Below, piece by piece: positions 9,128 to 18,792 of a stretch of 64,000 bases of DNA; the first letter of the stretch is position 1, and each line of letters begins with the position of its first letter. This stretch comes from Myxococcales bacterium (GTDB lineage: Bacteria; Myxococcota_A; Polyangia; Haliangiales; Haliangiaceae): positions 124,001 through 188,000 of the forward strand of contig JAQBQE010000033.1 of assembly GCA_028287135.1 (NCBI GenBank). The letters run 5' to 3'. The notes under the pieces are model-generated. The model worked only from the letters and a program-made list of their open reading frames with translations, was not told where the DNA came from and searched no databases. A program made the position numbers and the translations under genes.

Positions 9128-10083
9128 CGTGTGCGGATCCCGCGCGACATCCGCTCGAAGCAGTCGAGGATCGGGGCGGCGACGTTCTTGTCATCGAGTC
9201 GCGATGCGTGACGGACGCCGGTCGGCGACGTGATGTTGAGCTCGGTCAGCATTCCGCCGATCACATCGAGCCCGACGAGGATCTGCCCGTACTCGCGCAA
9301 CATGGGAGCGACCGCCGCGATGATCTCCTTGTCGCGAGCATCGATCTGGGTCTTCACGGCCCGGCCACCGACGTGCAGGTTGCCGCGGGCCTCCGCGCTC
9401 CCCGGGACGCGCAGCACGGCACCGACGGGCTCGCCGTCGACGAGGACGATCCGCTTGTCGCCCTCGACCGCCTCCGGCAGGTAGCGCTGCGCGATCGTCC
9501 ACCGCGTCCCGGCGCCGGTCGAGGTCTCGAGGATCGACGACGCATTCGGATCGCCGTCCCGCACGACGAAGATCCCGAGCCCGCCATAGCCATCGACCGG
9601 CTTGACGACGATCGCGCCGCCCTGCGCGGCCTGGAACGCGCGCAGCTTGTCGGCGGACCGCGTGACGATCGTCGGTGGTGTCAGGTGAGGGAACCGGAGG
9701 ACGGCGAGGTGCTCGTTGAGCTCGCGCAGCCCTCGCGGATCGTTGACGAGCAGCGTCTTGCCGCGCGCGTGCTCGAGGATCCAGGTCGCGTGCAGGTAGT
9801 TGACGTCGAGCGGCGGATCCTTGCGCATCAGCACGACGTCGAACTCGGCGAGCCGATGATGGCTGCTCGCCTCGACCTGAAAAGCCTCGGCCGGCGTCGT
9901 TGCTGGCATCACGATCGTCGGTGACGCGTCGACGACGGCATCGTCGCCCATCAGTCCCAGGTGATCGAGCTGGCACGTCCAGACGTCCCAGCCCCGGGAT
10001 GCTGCCTCGAGCATCAACGCATAGGAGGTATCTCCGTGGAGTTGCAGCTTCTCGAGCGGATCGACGATGAACAGGAGTCGCAC
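9124..10083 (-). CDS. gshB: Glutathione synthetase
   Basis: 319 residues, the usual length for bacterial GshB, which joins gamma-glutamylcysteine and glycine using ATP. The N-terminal substrate domain begins MRLLFIVDPLEKLQLHGDTS, followed by VVLMRKDPPLD and the ATP-grasp core VVKPVDGYGGLGIF (about 160-175). The metal-binding end GLDVIGGMLTELNITSPTG lies near 275-293; these motifs are close to the Escherichia coli enzyme. No gshA is nearby. It stands between a convergent PIG-L gene and a two-component operon on the same strand, ending 19 bases upstream in the transcription sense, so it could be read through from that operon. Confidence 0.95.
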   Translation of the reverse strand: MRLLFIVDPLEKLQLHGDTSYALMLEAASRGWDVWTCQLDHLGLMGDDAVVDASPTIVMPATTPAEAFQVEASSHHRLAEFDVVLMRKDPPLDVNYLHATWILEHARGKTLLVNDPRGLRELNEHLAVLRFPHLTPPTIVTRSADKLRAFQAAQGGAIVVKPVDGYGGLGIFVVRDGDPNASSILETSTGAGTRWTIAQRYLPEAVEGDKRIVLVDGEPVGAVLRVPGSAEARGNLHVGGRAVKTQIDARDKEIIAAVAPMLREYGQILVGLDVIGGMLTELNITSPTGVRHASRLDDKNVAAPILDCFERMSRGIRTR

Positions 10084-10101
10084 GGATGCGACTCTAGCAG
10101 C

Positions 10102-11693
10102 CTACGCGGGCGGAAACGTCGCGGTGAACCGGGTGCCGGCACCCACCGTCGAGTCGACATCGAGCGTGCCGCCCATCCGCTGCACGTGCGAGTACACCGT
10201 GGCGAGTCCCAGCCCCGTGCCCTCGCCCGCGGCCTTCGTGGTGAAGAACGGCTCGAAGATCTGCGGCAGCACCTCAGGCGGAATCCCGACACCGGTGTCT
10301 GCCACGCTGAGCTGCGGCTTGCCGTCCGCGAGCGTGACCGTGACCGTGAGCTTGCCGCCGTCGGGCATCGCGGCGACCGCGTTGACCACCAGGTTGACCA
10401 GGATCTGCTCGAGCTGGGTCTTCGAAGCGAGCAGCGGCGCGGGCTCCTTCGTGACCGCAAGCTCGAGATCGAGCATCGGCCCGGTCAGACGGACGATCAT
10501 GCCTCGCATGTCGTTCACCACCGCTGCGAGATCGAGCTTCGCCGGGGCCGAGACGTCCCCCTTCCCGAAGGTGACGAGCTCCTTGGCGAGCGCGACGCCG
10601 CGCCGTGCTGCTTCCTCGATGTCCTTGACGCCCCGCTGGGCCTCGGGATGACCGTGAACCGGGATCGAGTCCGCACTCAGCAAGATCACCGTCAGCAGAT
10701 TGTTGAAGTCGTGCGCCACCGCGGCGGCCAGCTGGCCGAGCGCTTCCATGCGCTGGACCTGCTGGAGCTTGGCGTTCATGCGTTCGCGTTCCTCTTTCTG
10801 CTGCTGCGCGACGAGCAGCGCGCGGTCACGCGCATACGCCCGCATCGTCAGCAGCACGAACAGCAGGGCGGCGACGAACGCCGACAGGATCAGCCCGTTG
10901 ATCAGGACCAGGCGCTGCGGTTCGAGCGTCGCGTCGACGGCACTGCGGACCGGCACGACGCGCAGGGTCCAGGTCCGATTGTGCACTGGCAACGTGGTCT
11001 CGACGCCGAGATCGGTCACCGAGTCGGGAAGGTCGCGGGTGAACAGGGGCCGTTCGCCATCGCGGATCGCGAGCGCGTACGTGCCGACGTCATCCTCGCC
11101 GAGACACGCGCGGATCAGTGACTCGGTGCGGAACACGCCGTTGAGCGTCATCGGGGGCTCGTCGCTGAGCTCGGTCGGCACGTACGCGGCGATGCCCGTG
11201 CCGCCCTGGAACAGCTCGATGGGCGGCGTCAACCGCGGTCTGCGCTCCGCGAGCGTCCGCTGGTACTCGGCAGCCGCAACCGGGCGCTCCGAGACGTTGC
11301 GACCGAGGGCAGCCTGGTTCGCATGCCGCGGTGCCACGAACGTGAGCACGCCATCCTCATCGATCCGATTAATCGCGAGATAGCCCGGGAACGTCGCGAG
11401 CAGCGCGTCGACTCGCGTCGCGAAGGTCTGATCGTCGCGGATCCCACCGAGCGACCACTCGCGCCGGATCTGCGAGATCATCTCGATCCGGGTGATCACG
11501 CACTCGCGGATCCGCTCGCCGACCTGTCCTGCGAGCAGCCGTGACTGGGCGATCACCGCGCGCTCACCGAGCTGGCGGGCCAGCGTCCACACCGCGAGCG
11601 TCATCCCGGCGAGCACCACGAAGATCCCGAGCGCCCACTGGATGGCGTGCCGTCGACCGCGCCTCCGCTCCACCGCGGCCGTCACACGTGGTC

Positions 11694-11697
<4 letters not shown>
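10102..11697 (-). CDS. Membrane histidine kinase with CHASE-like sensor
   Basis: 531 residues. TM1 about 20-41 and TM2 about 264-285 enclose a ~220-residue periplasmic sensor that looks CHASE-like (GYLAINRIDEDGVLTFVAPR). A short coiled coil leads to the dimerisation/phosphoacceptor helix AVAHDFNNLLT with His329, then the ATPase domain with N box NLVVNAVAAMPDGG, G1 DTGVGIPP and G2 GTGLGLATV. It lacks a receiver. Its ATG overlaps the stop of the NtrC-type regulator by four bases (ATGA), so the regulator is translated first and the kinase is coupled to it. The pair is very probably a cognate two-component system of the NtrB/NtrC type. Confidence 0.93.
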
Positions 11698-13220
<1,523 letters not shown>

Positions 13221-13261
13221 GGCTTTAGAGCCGTATCACGGCGCGTCGGGCGTGACTACCC

Positions 13262-14281
13262 TCAGGAGGGCACGACAGGATTTGCCACCGCTTCGGAGCG
13301 GATCAGGATCGCTTCCTTGGCCATTCGCACGACGAGCGGGCCCAGGAGCAGCCCCCAGCCGCCGAACAGCTGAACGCCGCCGAACATCGCGATCAGCGTC
13401 ACGTAGCTCGGGAGCTGGAGCGCACCGCGGCGGGTCAGGATCGGGCGCGCCAGGTTGTCGACGGTGCCGATCACGCCGACGCCGACCACCGCGAGCGCGA
13501 TCGCGGCGCCTTCGCGACCGGTGAGGGCGAGTCCGATCGACACGGGCACCCAGACGATCGCGGTGCCGATCGCGGGAATCACGGAGAAGATCAGGGTCAG
13601 CATCCCGAGGGCGAGCGCCGACGGGACACCGAGGATGAGGAACGCGGCCGTCGCGACGATCGACTGGATCAGGCCCGCGCCCACGATGCCGTACGCGAGT
13701 CCCTTGCCGGTCTCGACGAACGCCGCGGCGAACCGGTGGAACGCGTCCGAGGGAATCGGCGCGTGTTGCTCCGCCCACGAGTACCAGCCGCGGCCCTCGG
13801 TGAGCACGCCATAGATCCCGGAGATCATGATCAGGAGGCCGATGACGACGTGGGCCGCGGCACCGGCGACCTGCGTGAACACCGCCCAGGCGCGACCACC
13901 CTGCTGGCGCAGCAGCTCGATCATGCCGTCGGTCGACATCATCGCCTGCTGGGTCTTCTCACCGGACGTGGCCGCGTCGCCACGCGCCAGCCGTTCGAGG
14001 ATCGAGGCCCCCTGCTCGGATGCCATCAGGCGCTGCACGAGCGCGATCGCATCGATCACGAGCGACCCGATCATCGCGGCGATCGGCAGCACGAAGATCA
14101 CGAGCAACACCACGGTCACGGTCGCCGACAGTCCGCGGCGGCCCCCGAGCACCCGCATCATCGCGACGTGGACCTTCTCGGCGTAGAGGCCGAGCCAGAT
14201 CCCGAGGATCACCCACGGGGCGAACGGCGCGAGCATCACAAACGCGCCTGCGCACAGGAGAGCCAGGATCCAGCGGGGCAT
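13262..14281 (-). CDS. AI-2E family (UPF0118) transporter
   Basis: 339 residues from the ATG at 14281. About eight membrane helices are seen, with the family layout of an N-terminal TM pair (MPRWILALLCAGAFVMLAPF), a long middle amphipathic segment, and a C-terminal bundle containing the motif VPSALALGMLTLIFSVIPAIG followed by LILILP-like G-rich helices. The family includes the autoinducer-2 exporter TqsA and Na+/H+ antiporters, so substrate cannot be assigned. The start is uncertain: a GTG at 14296 or an upstream start at 14332 are possible, but the extra residues (SRQGCYCPG) look non-coding. It is divergent from the small gene at 14439. Confidence 0.88.
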   Translation of the reverse strand: MPRWILALLCAGAFVMLAPFAPWVILGIWLGLYAEKVHVAMMRVLGGRRGLSATVTVVLLVIFVLPIAAMIGSLVIDAIALVQRLMASEQGASILERLARGDAATSGEKTQQAMMSTDGMIELLRQQGGRAWAVFTQVAGAAAHVVIGLLIMISGIYGVLTEGRGWYSWAEQHAPIPSDAFHRFAAAFVETGKGLAYGIVGAGLIQSIVATAAFLILGVPSALALGMLTLIFSVIPAIGTAIVWVPVSIGLALTGREGAAIALAVVGVGVIGTVDNLARPILTRRGALQLPSYVTLIAMFGGVQLFGGWGLLLGPLVVRMAKEAILIRSEAVANPVVPS

Positions 14282-14438
14282 CGGATCGCGTGTCACTCCA
14301 GGGCAATAGCACCCCTGGCGGGATGCCGACATGTAAGGAAACTTGGCCCACGAGTGAGCGCTCCGTTAGCCTTTCGGTATGGGATCTCCTCGACGGGCAC
14401 GTCGCGCGCAGTCGCTCGCTCCACCACCACGCAAGCCG

Positions 14439-14834
14439 ATGGCCATGGCCCGGAGGGTCTCGCTGTTCGAGCGCGAGGTGACAGTGCGGCTCGCCCCGGT
14501 CGCCGTCGAGCTCCTTCACGGCGCCGCGCGCCTGCTGACCGAGGGCGAGATGGCGGGCGACGTCTACACCGGGTCGACGATGCTGACCGTCGACCTCGCG
14601 AAGACGATCGCGATGATCAGTGATTCACCCGATTCGACGACGGCGCAGCGGGTCGCCTTCCTCTACGCCGCGGACGAACGCTGTCGCACGCACGCGCGCA
14701 GGGTCGCGCTCGGCGAGGCGCGCCGGCTTGCCGGTTGCGAGCTGTCGATGCCGAACGTCGACGTCGAGAGTCGGGCCAAGGGCCCCGAGATCCACCTCAG
14801 CATCAACGTCGAAGCCCAGCGGAGGAACGCATGA
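14439..14834 (+). CDS. Hypothetical protein coupled to a MerR-TPR regulator
   Basis: 131 residues from the ATG at 14439; an earlier ATG at 14379 would add an Arg/Pro-rich stretch that looks non-coding. The sequence is mainly alpha-helical (LFEREVTVRLAPVAVELLHG, then LTVDLAKTIAMISD), with no membrane segment or known motif. Its stop overlaps the start of the MerR-TPR gene by four bases (ATGA), which suggests the two proteins are made together and may act together. I do not recognise the family. Confidence 0.65.
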   Translation: MAMARRVSLFEREVTVRLAPVAVELLHGAARLLTEGEMAGDVYTGSTMLTVDLAKTIAMISDSPDSTTAQRVAFLYAADERCRTHARRVALGEARRLAGCELSMPNVDVESRAKGPEIHLSINVEAQRRNA

Positions 14835-15781
14835 TCGAGCTGTACAGCATCCGCGATGTCGCCCGGATCCTCGCCGTCCAGGAGTCCCGCCTGCGTTACT
14901 GGACGCAGACCGGCTTCATCGGCCCCTCGGTCCGCAAGGGCGGCCGGTTCTACTACACGTTCTGCGACCTGCTCGCGGTCAAGGCGGCGAAGGACCTGGT
15001 CGCGACCGGCATGCCGGTGCAGAAGGTGCGCAAGAACGTCGACGCGCTGAGGAAGGCGCTGCCCGGCGACACGCATCCGACGACCAGGCTCCGCGTCTGC
15101 TGCGACGGCGAGACCATCGTCGCCCTCAAGGACGATGTCGCGTTCCAGCCGATCGGCGGCCAGATCGTGATGGCGTTCAACGTGCCGAGCTTCGGCGAGC
15201 ACGTCTCGCAGGTGCTCTCGATGCCGCGCGTCGATCCGAACGTGGTCGCACCCCACGGCAGCGAGTCCGATGGCGCGCCGGGCGAGATCATCGACAACCC
15301 GACGGAGGCCAACAGCGGCTCCACCGCGTATCGCCACTTCGTCGAGGCCTGCGCTGCCGAGGATCGCGGCGAGTCCGACACCGCGGAGCACCTGTTCCGT
15401 CAGGCGATCGATCTCGAGCCGAACATGGCCGCGGCCCTGACCAACCTCGGCAACCTGGTCTATCGCCAGGGCGAGCTCGAGGAAGCGCGCAAGCTCTACG
15501 ACCGCGCGCTCGAGCACGACCCGTCGCAGCCCGAGGCTCGCTACAACCTCGCCAACCTGCTCGAGGATCTCGGCGAGACCGAGCTCGCGATCGCCGAGCT
15601 CCGCAAGGTCTGCGCAGCAGCGCCCGAGTTCGCCGACGCGCACTACAACCTCGGGATCATGCTCGCGCTGGTCGGCGGGACGTCGCAGGCCAAGCAGCAC
15701 CTCGAGCGCTACCTCGAGCTCGATGCCGGGAGCGACTGGGCAGCCCACGCCCGCACGTTCCTCGACCGCATCGCGGCGTAG
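14831..15781 (+). CDS. MerR-type HTH protein with C-terminal TPRs
   Basis: 316 residues. Residues 1-70 form a MerR-like winged helix (SIRDVARILAVQESRLRYWT, then GRFYYTFCDLLAVKAAKDL), the DNA-binding half of MerR regulators but without the usual effector-binding dimerisation end. A middle linker (about 75-155) is followed by tandem TPR units at about 160-300 (AEHLFRQAIDLEPNMAAALT, ARKLYDRALEHDPSQPEARY, AIAELRKVCAAAPEFADAHY). The architecture is typical of myxobacteria: a DNA-binding head and a protein-binding tail. Translation is coupled to the upstream hypothetical protein. Targets cannot be seen. Confidence 0.9.
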   Translation: MIELYSIRDVARILAVQESRLRYWTQTGFIGPSVRKGGRFYYTFCDLLAVKAAKDLVATGMPVQKVRKNVDALRKALPGDTHPTTRLRVCCDGETIVALKDDVAFQPIGGQIVMAFNVPSFGEHVSQVLSMPRVDPNVVAPHGSESDGAPGEIIDNPTEANSGSTAYRHFVEACAAEDRGESDTAEHLFRQAIDLEPNMAAALTNLGNLVYRQGELEEARKLYDRALEHDPSQPEARYNLANLLEDLGETELAIAELRKVCAAAPEFADAHYNLGIMLALVGGTSQAKQHLERYLELDAGSDWAAHARTFLDRIAA

Positions 15782-15862
15782 CGTTTCGCGCCAGGGTGCG
15801 ACCAGCTCCCGTACACGGTCGTGACACTTTCGCCGCGGCGCGATGCGAAGATGCCGTGCGTG

Positions 15863-17074
15863 ATGTCGAGAGCGGCGGTGGCGGTGATCGCAGGAGCGGT
15901 GCTCGGCGCCTGTCATCCACGACCGCCCGAGCCGCTCGCGAAGCCCGACCACGAGCTGACGCAGCGCGAGCGGGACGTGATCGCGGCGGCGATGACGCCG
16001 ATCTCTCGCGAGTCGGGACCGGTGCCCGATTCGTCGAAGGGGCACTGGCGCATCAAGTTCAGGGGCGAACCGACGTGGGACTACTCCGCGTTCCTTCCCG
16101 ATCCCACGCACGAGCTCCGGTGGCCGCTGCCCCCATCGAGACATCCCGAGGTCGAGCCGCAGTTTCCGATCGCGAAGACGTTCGCCGACGCTGGCATCGG
16201 GTGGATCGAGCTGTGCCGCCGTGGCGCGCAGAACCGCCACCTCGGTCCCGAGAAGCGTGATCACCTCGCGTACCTCCGCGGCTGGTGCCACGCAGGTAAC
16301 CAGGATGCGGATGGCGCGCTGTCACAGATGGCTCCGCTCCTGCGGTCGACCTCGCTCGGGATTCCGGCAGCGGTGCGCGGCGACGTCCCGAACATCCTCG
16401 TCGAGCACGGGGATGCAGATCACGCCGCCCGCCTGCTCGCGAAGCACAACATCACCGATATCGAGGTGTTCGACCGACTCGCTGCCACCTACGTCGAGCT
16501 CGGCAAGCTGGACGACGCGTACGTGATCAACGAGATCGCCATCGCGCGCGACGACCGCTCCAACGCAGCGAGTCGCTGTCGCCGGTTGACTCGGCGCTAT
16601 GTCCTGCGGGCCCCACCGTCCAGGCTCAAGACCCCGGACATCCTGAGGACGCGCCTCATCGACGTGACGGACGGGACCGACGCGACCTGTGGTCGGCTCG
16701 ACCGCGAGATCGAGTGCTGGCTCGAGCCGGCTTCGCAGTGCCGGGGTTACTTCGCGGACCAGAAGATCGATGTTCGCTACGCGGATCTGATCGCCGCCCA
16801 TCACCTGTGGCCCGACGACCTCAACCAGCCGGTGACGGACTGGCTCACCGTGGCGGACGCCGCCATCGCGGCAGGTGATGTCGGGGATGCGCTCGAGGTC
16901 GCGGTGTCCGCGCTCGAGAACAAGCTCGGGTCAACGGAGTGCGCGTTCCGCGCAAGGTTGGAGGGTGTCTGGATGCGCGCGAAAGGCCTTCAAGCGCGTA
17001 AGCCCCCACCCGCGTACGACGAGCGCCTCCGAAGGCTGGTCGACGACGTGACCAAGCACTGCATTCCGGACTGA
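15863..17074 (+). CDS. Hypothetical lipoprotein
   Basis: 403 residues from the ATG at 15863, chosen because the protein then opens with a clean lipoprotein signal, MSRAAVAVIAGAVLGAC, with LGAC lipobox and Cys17. The mature part has helix-pair segments resembling degenerate TPR/Sel1 repeats (AARLLAKHNITDIEVFDRLA, ATYVELGKLDDAYVINEIAI) and eight or so cysteines in the second half, suggesting disulfides in the periplasm or at the surface. No family is recognised. It converges with the VWA lipoprotein, ten bases apart. Confidence 0.75.
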   Translation: MSRAAVAVIAGAVLGACHPRPPEPLAKPDHELTQRERDVIAAAMTPISRESGPVPDSSKGHWRIKFRGEPTWDYSAFLPDPTHELRWPLPPSRHPEVEPQFPIAKTFADAGIGWIELCRRGAQNRHLGPEKRDHLAYLRGWCHAGNQDADGALSQMAPLLRSTSLGIPAAVRGDVPNILVEHGDADHAARLLAKHNITDIEVFDRLAATYVELGKLDDAYVINEIAIARDDRSNAASRCRRLTRRYVLRAPPSRLKTPDILRTRLIDVTDGTDATCGRLDREIECWLEPASQCRGYFADQKIDVRYADLIAAHHLWPDDLNQPVTDWLTVADAAIAAGDVGDALEVAVSALENKLGSTECAFRARLEGVWMRAKGLQARKPPPAYDERLRRLVDDVTKHCIPD

Positions 17075-17084
17075 CTGCGACAGT

Positions 17085-18038
17085 CTAGAAGATCACGCCG
17101 CCGCACGCCGACTGGAACAGCGCGAGCGTCTGCTGCAGGCTGGCCGACAGATCGCCGTCGCAGATCGAAGACATCCGCGCCTGCGCACCCGCGGCCGCGA
17201 CGAACGCCTTGAGCCGCGTCGCTTCGGCCGCGTTGCCGAAGCTCGAGCTGCACGAGCCCGGCCCCATGCCCGCGATCGCCGCCGCCGCCCACCGCGTGCG
17301 ATGGCCGGTGTACTGGTCGAGGAACGCGACGTAGTTGGTCGCCGGCTCCATCTGCGCGTCGCACAGCCCCTGCGCGAAGCTGAGCGTCACCGACTGCTCG
17401 TACGAGCAATCCTCCTCGTCGGTCAGGAACACCACGCCGAGCAGGGCGTCGGTGCGGCGGAAGCCCGCATTGGTCTGATCGGCCATCCGGTCCTCGAATG
17501 CATCGCGCATCCCACCGAGTGGCATCTCGTCGCTGTTGCCACCGGTGCCGACATTCGCGACGCACGAGAACGTCTGTGCCGGATCCGGATCGCCCTTGTC
17601 GATCCAGCGCTTCGTCATGTTGCACGCGGCGGGCTTGAGCATCGTGCCGTCCTCGCCTGCACCGGTGCTCTGTGGGATCCCGCCGCCGATCGGCGACGAC
17701 ATCGTGTAGTGGTAATCGCGCGCCGTCGTGGTGACCGCGACGCGGTAGTCGAGACCCGATGCGTCGAGCACGTTGATGAACGTCGGGAAGTTCGCGACGA
17801 GGTTCGCCTGCTCCTCGCCCATCGAGCCAGAGTTGTCGATCACGAACAGCAGGTCGAGCTTCTGGCAGCCCGCGGTCGTGCTGTCATCGGGCGGGAACTG
17901 CTGATCGGCATCGGTGCCGGGACCCGCATCGACGGCGTCGTCGTCTCCGCTCCCGTTGCGAGATTGCGGCGGCCCGCACGCAACGGTCGCCATCATCACG
18001 AGCACGCTCGACACCTGGATGATCGAAGTCCTGCGCAT
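17085..18038 (-). CDS. VWA-domain lipoprotein
   Basis: 317 residues. The signal MRRTSIIQVSSVLVMMATVAC gives a lipid Cys21, followed by an Asp/Gly-rich linker (GDDDAVDAGPGTDADQQ) typical of surface-exposed myxobacterial lipoproteins. The von Willebrand A fold starts at LDLLFVIDNSGSMG, with an intact metal site D68-x-S70-x-S72, and continues through a domain with conserved cysteines and a DALLGVVFLTDEEDCSYE segment. Such proteins bind partners through a metal ion. It is divergent from the lipoprotein at 18131, with a 92-base shared upstream region. Confidence 0.88.
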   Translation of the reverse strand: MRRTSIIQVSSVLVMMATVACGPPQSRNGSGDDDAVDAGPGTDADQQFPPDDSTTAGCQKLDLLFVIDNSGSMGEEQANLVANFPTFINVLDASGLDYRVAVTTTARDYHYTMSSPIGGGIPQSTGAGEDGTMLKPAACNMTKRWIDKGDPDPAQTFSCVANVGTGGNSDEMPLGGMRDAFEDRMADQTNAGFRRTDALLGVVFLTDEEDCSYEQSVTLSFAQGLCDAQMEPATNYVAFLDQYTGHRTRWAAAAIAGMGPGSCSSSFGNAAEATRLKAFVAAAGAQARMSSICDGDLSASLQQTLALFQSACGGVIF

Positions 18039-18130
18039 TGGAGCCCCCCCGTCGAAGTTGGCCGCACGGTAGACCGCAAGGACGGCCTACGCAATCACCA
18101 TCGAAGGACCCGCCCGACTACGATGCGGAC

Positions 18131-18568
18131 ATGATCCGTACCCTCGTGATCGCCTTCGTCCTCGCCGCCTGCTCGAGCCCCGGCAAGGGCAACGGACCCT
18201 CGTCAGCCCCGAGCCCGAGTGCTCCGCCCTCGACCAACGATCCGGGCTCGCTGTCGCCACCGATCGAGAGTGGCGCGGTCACGCCGCTGCCGACCACGCC
18301 GACGCCGACGAGCACGAACCCCGAGCCCCCGACCGCAGCGAACGCCTCGAAGGCCGACGGTGCGAGCTGCCTCGAGAGCGCCGAGTGCAGCTCCGGCGTG
18401 TGCGAGGGCGAGGGCTGCGGCGCCGACCAGCCCGGCACCTGCAAGCCGAAGATGCGTGCCTGCACCCGCGACCTGCGCGCCTACTGCGGCTGCGACGGCA
18501 CGACGTTCCAGACCTCCGGCAGCTGTCCCGGCAAGCGGTTCTCCGCGCGCGGCCAGTGCGTCAAGTAG
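18131..18568 (+). CDS. Small Cys-rich lipoprotein, Kazal-like C-terminus
   Basis: 145 residues starting with the lipoprotein signal MIRTLVIAFVLAAC (Cys14). A Ser/Pro/Thr-rich linker (about 18-75) follows, then a compact region with ten cysteines: CLESAECSSGVCEGEGC and CTRDLRAYCGCDGTTFQTSG. The spacing YCGCDG..TF...C resembles Kazal-type protease-inhibitor domains (CGxDGxTYxxxC), seen in several myxobacterial lipoproteins. An inhibitor function is inferred, not shown. It shares its upstream region with the divergent VWA lipoprotein. Confidence 0.8.
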   Translation: MIRTLVIAFVLAACSSPGKGNGPSSAPSPSAPPSTNDPGSLSPPIESGAVTPLPTTPTPTSTNPEPPTAANASKADGASCLESAECSSGVCEGEGCGADQPGTCKPKMRACTRDLRAYCGCDGTTFQTSGSCPGKRFSARGQCVK

Positions 18569-18572
18569 CGAG

Positions 18573-18653
18573 CTAGCAGCGCGTTCCGACCAGGAGCGCG
18601 AACGCGACCAGCAACACGACCAGCGGTTCCCACGTGCGATCGAAGCGCGTCAT
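18573..18653 (-). CDS. Possible 26-residue membrane microprotein
   Basis: A short frame running from ATG at 18653 to TAG at 18573 encodes MTRFDRTWEPLVVLLVAFAL followed by LVGTRC. It has a positively charged head and one hydrophobic helix, and an AGGGG ribosome site eight bases upstream. It lies in the 224-base interval between the Kazal-like lipoprotein and the hybrid kinase. Length alone makes this weak; it could be chance. The rest of that interval (18654-18792) shows nothing I can name. Confidence 0.3.
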   Translation of the reverse strand: MTRFDRTWEPLVVLLVAFALLVGTRC

Positions 18654-18792
18654 CGCGCCAACCCCTGTGCATCGTCCCTGCCATCCCTCGCCATCAGCAA
18701 GCTCGGACGGTTAGCGCCGCCAATGCGTCGCACGGGACCCGACTTCGCCGGCACGGCGGGTCCGGGCAGACCCGTCCACCGGCTCCCGGCCG

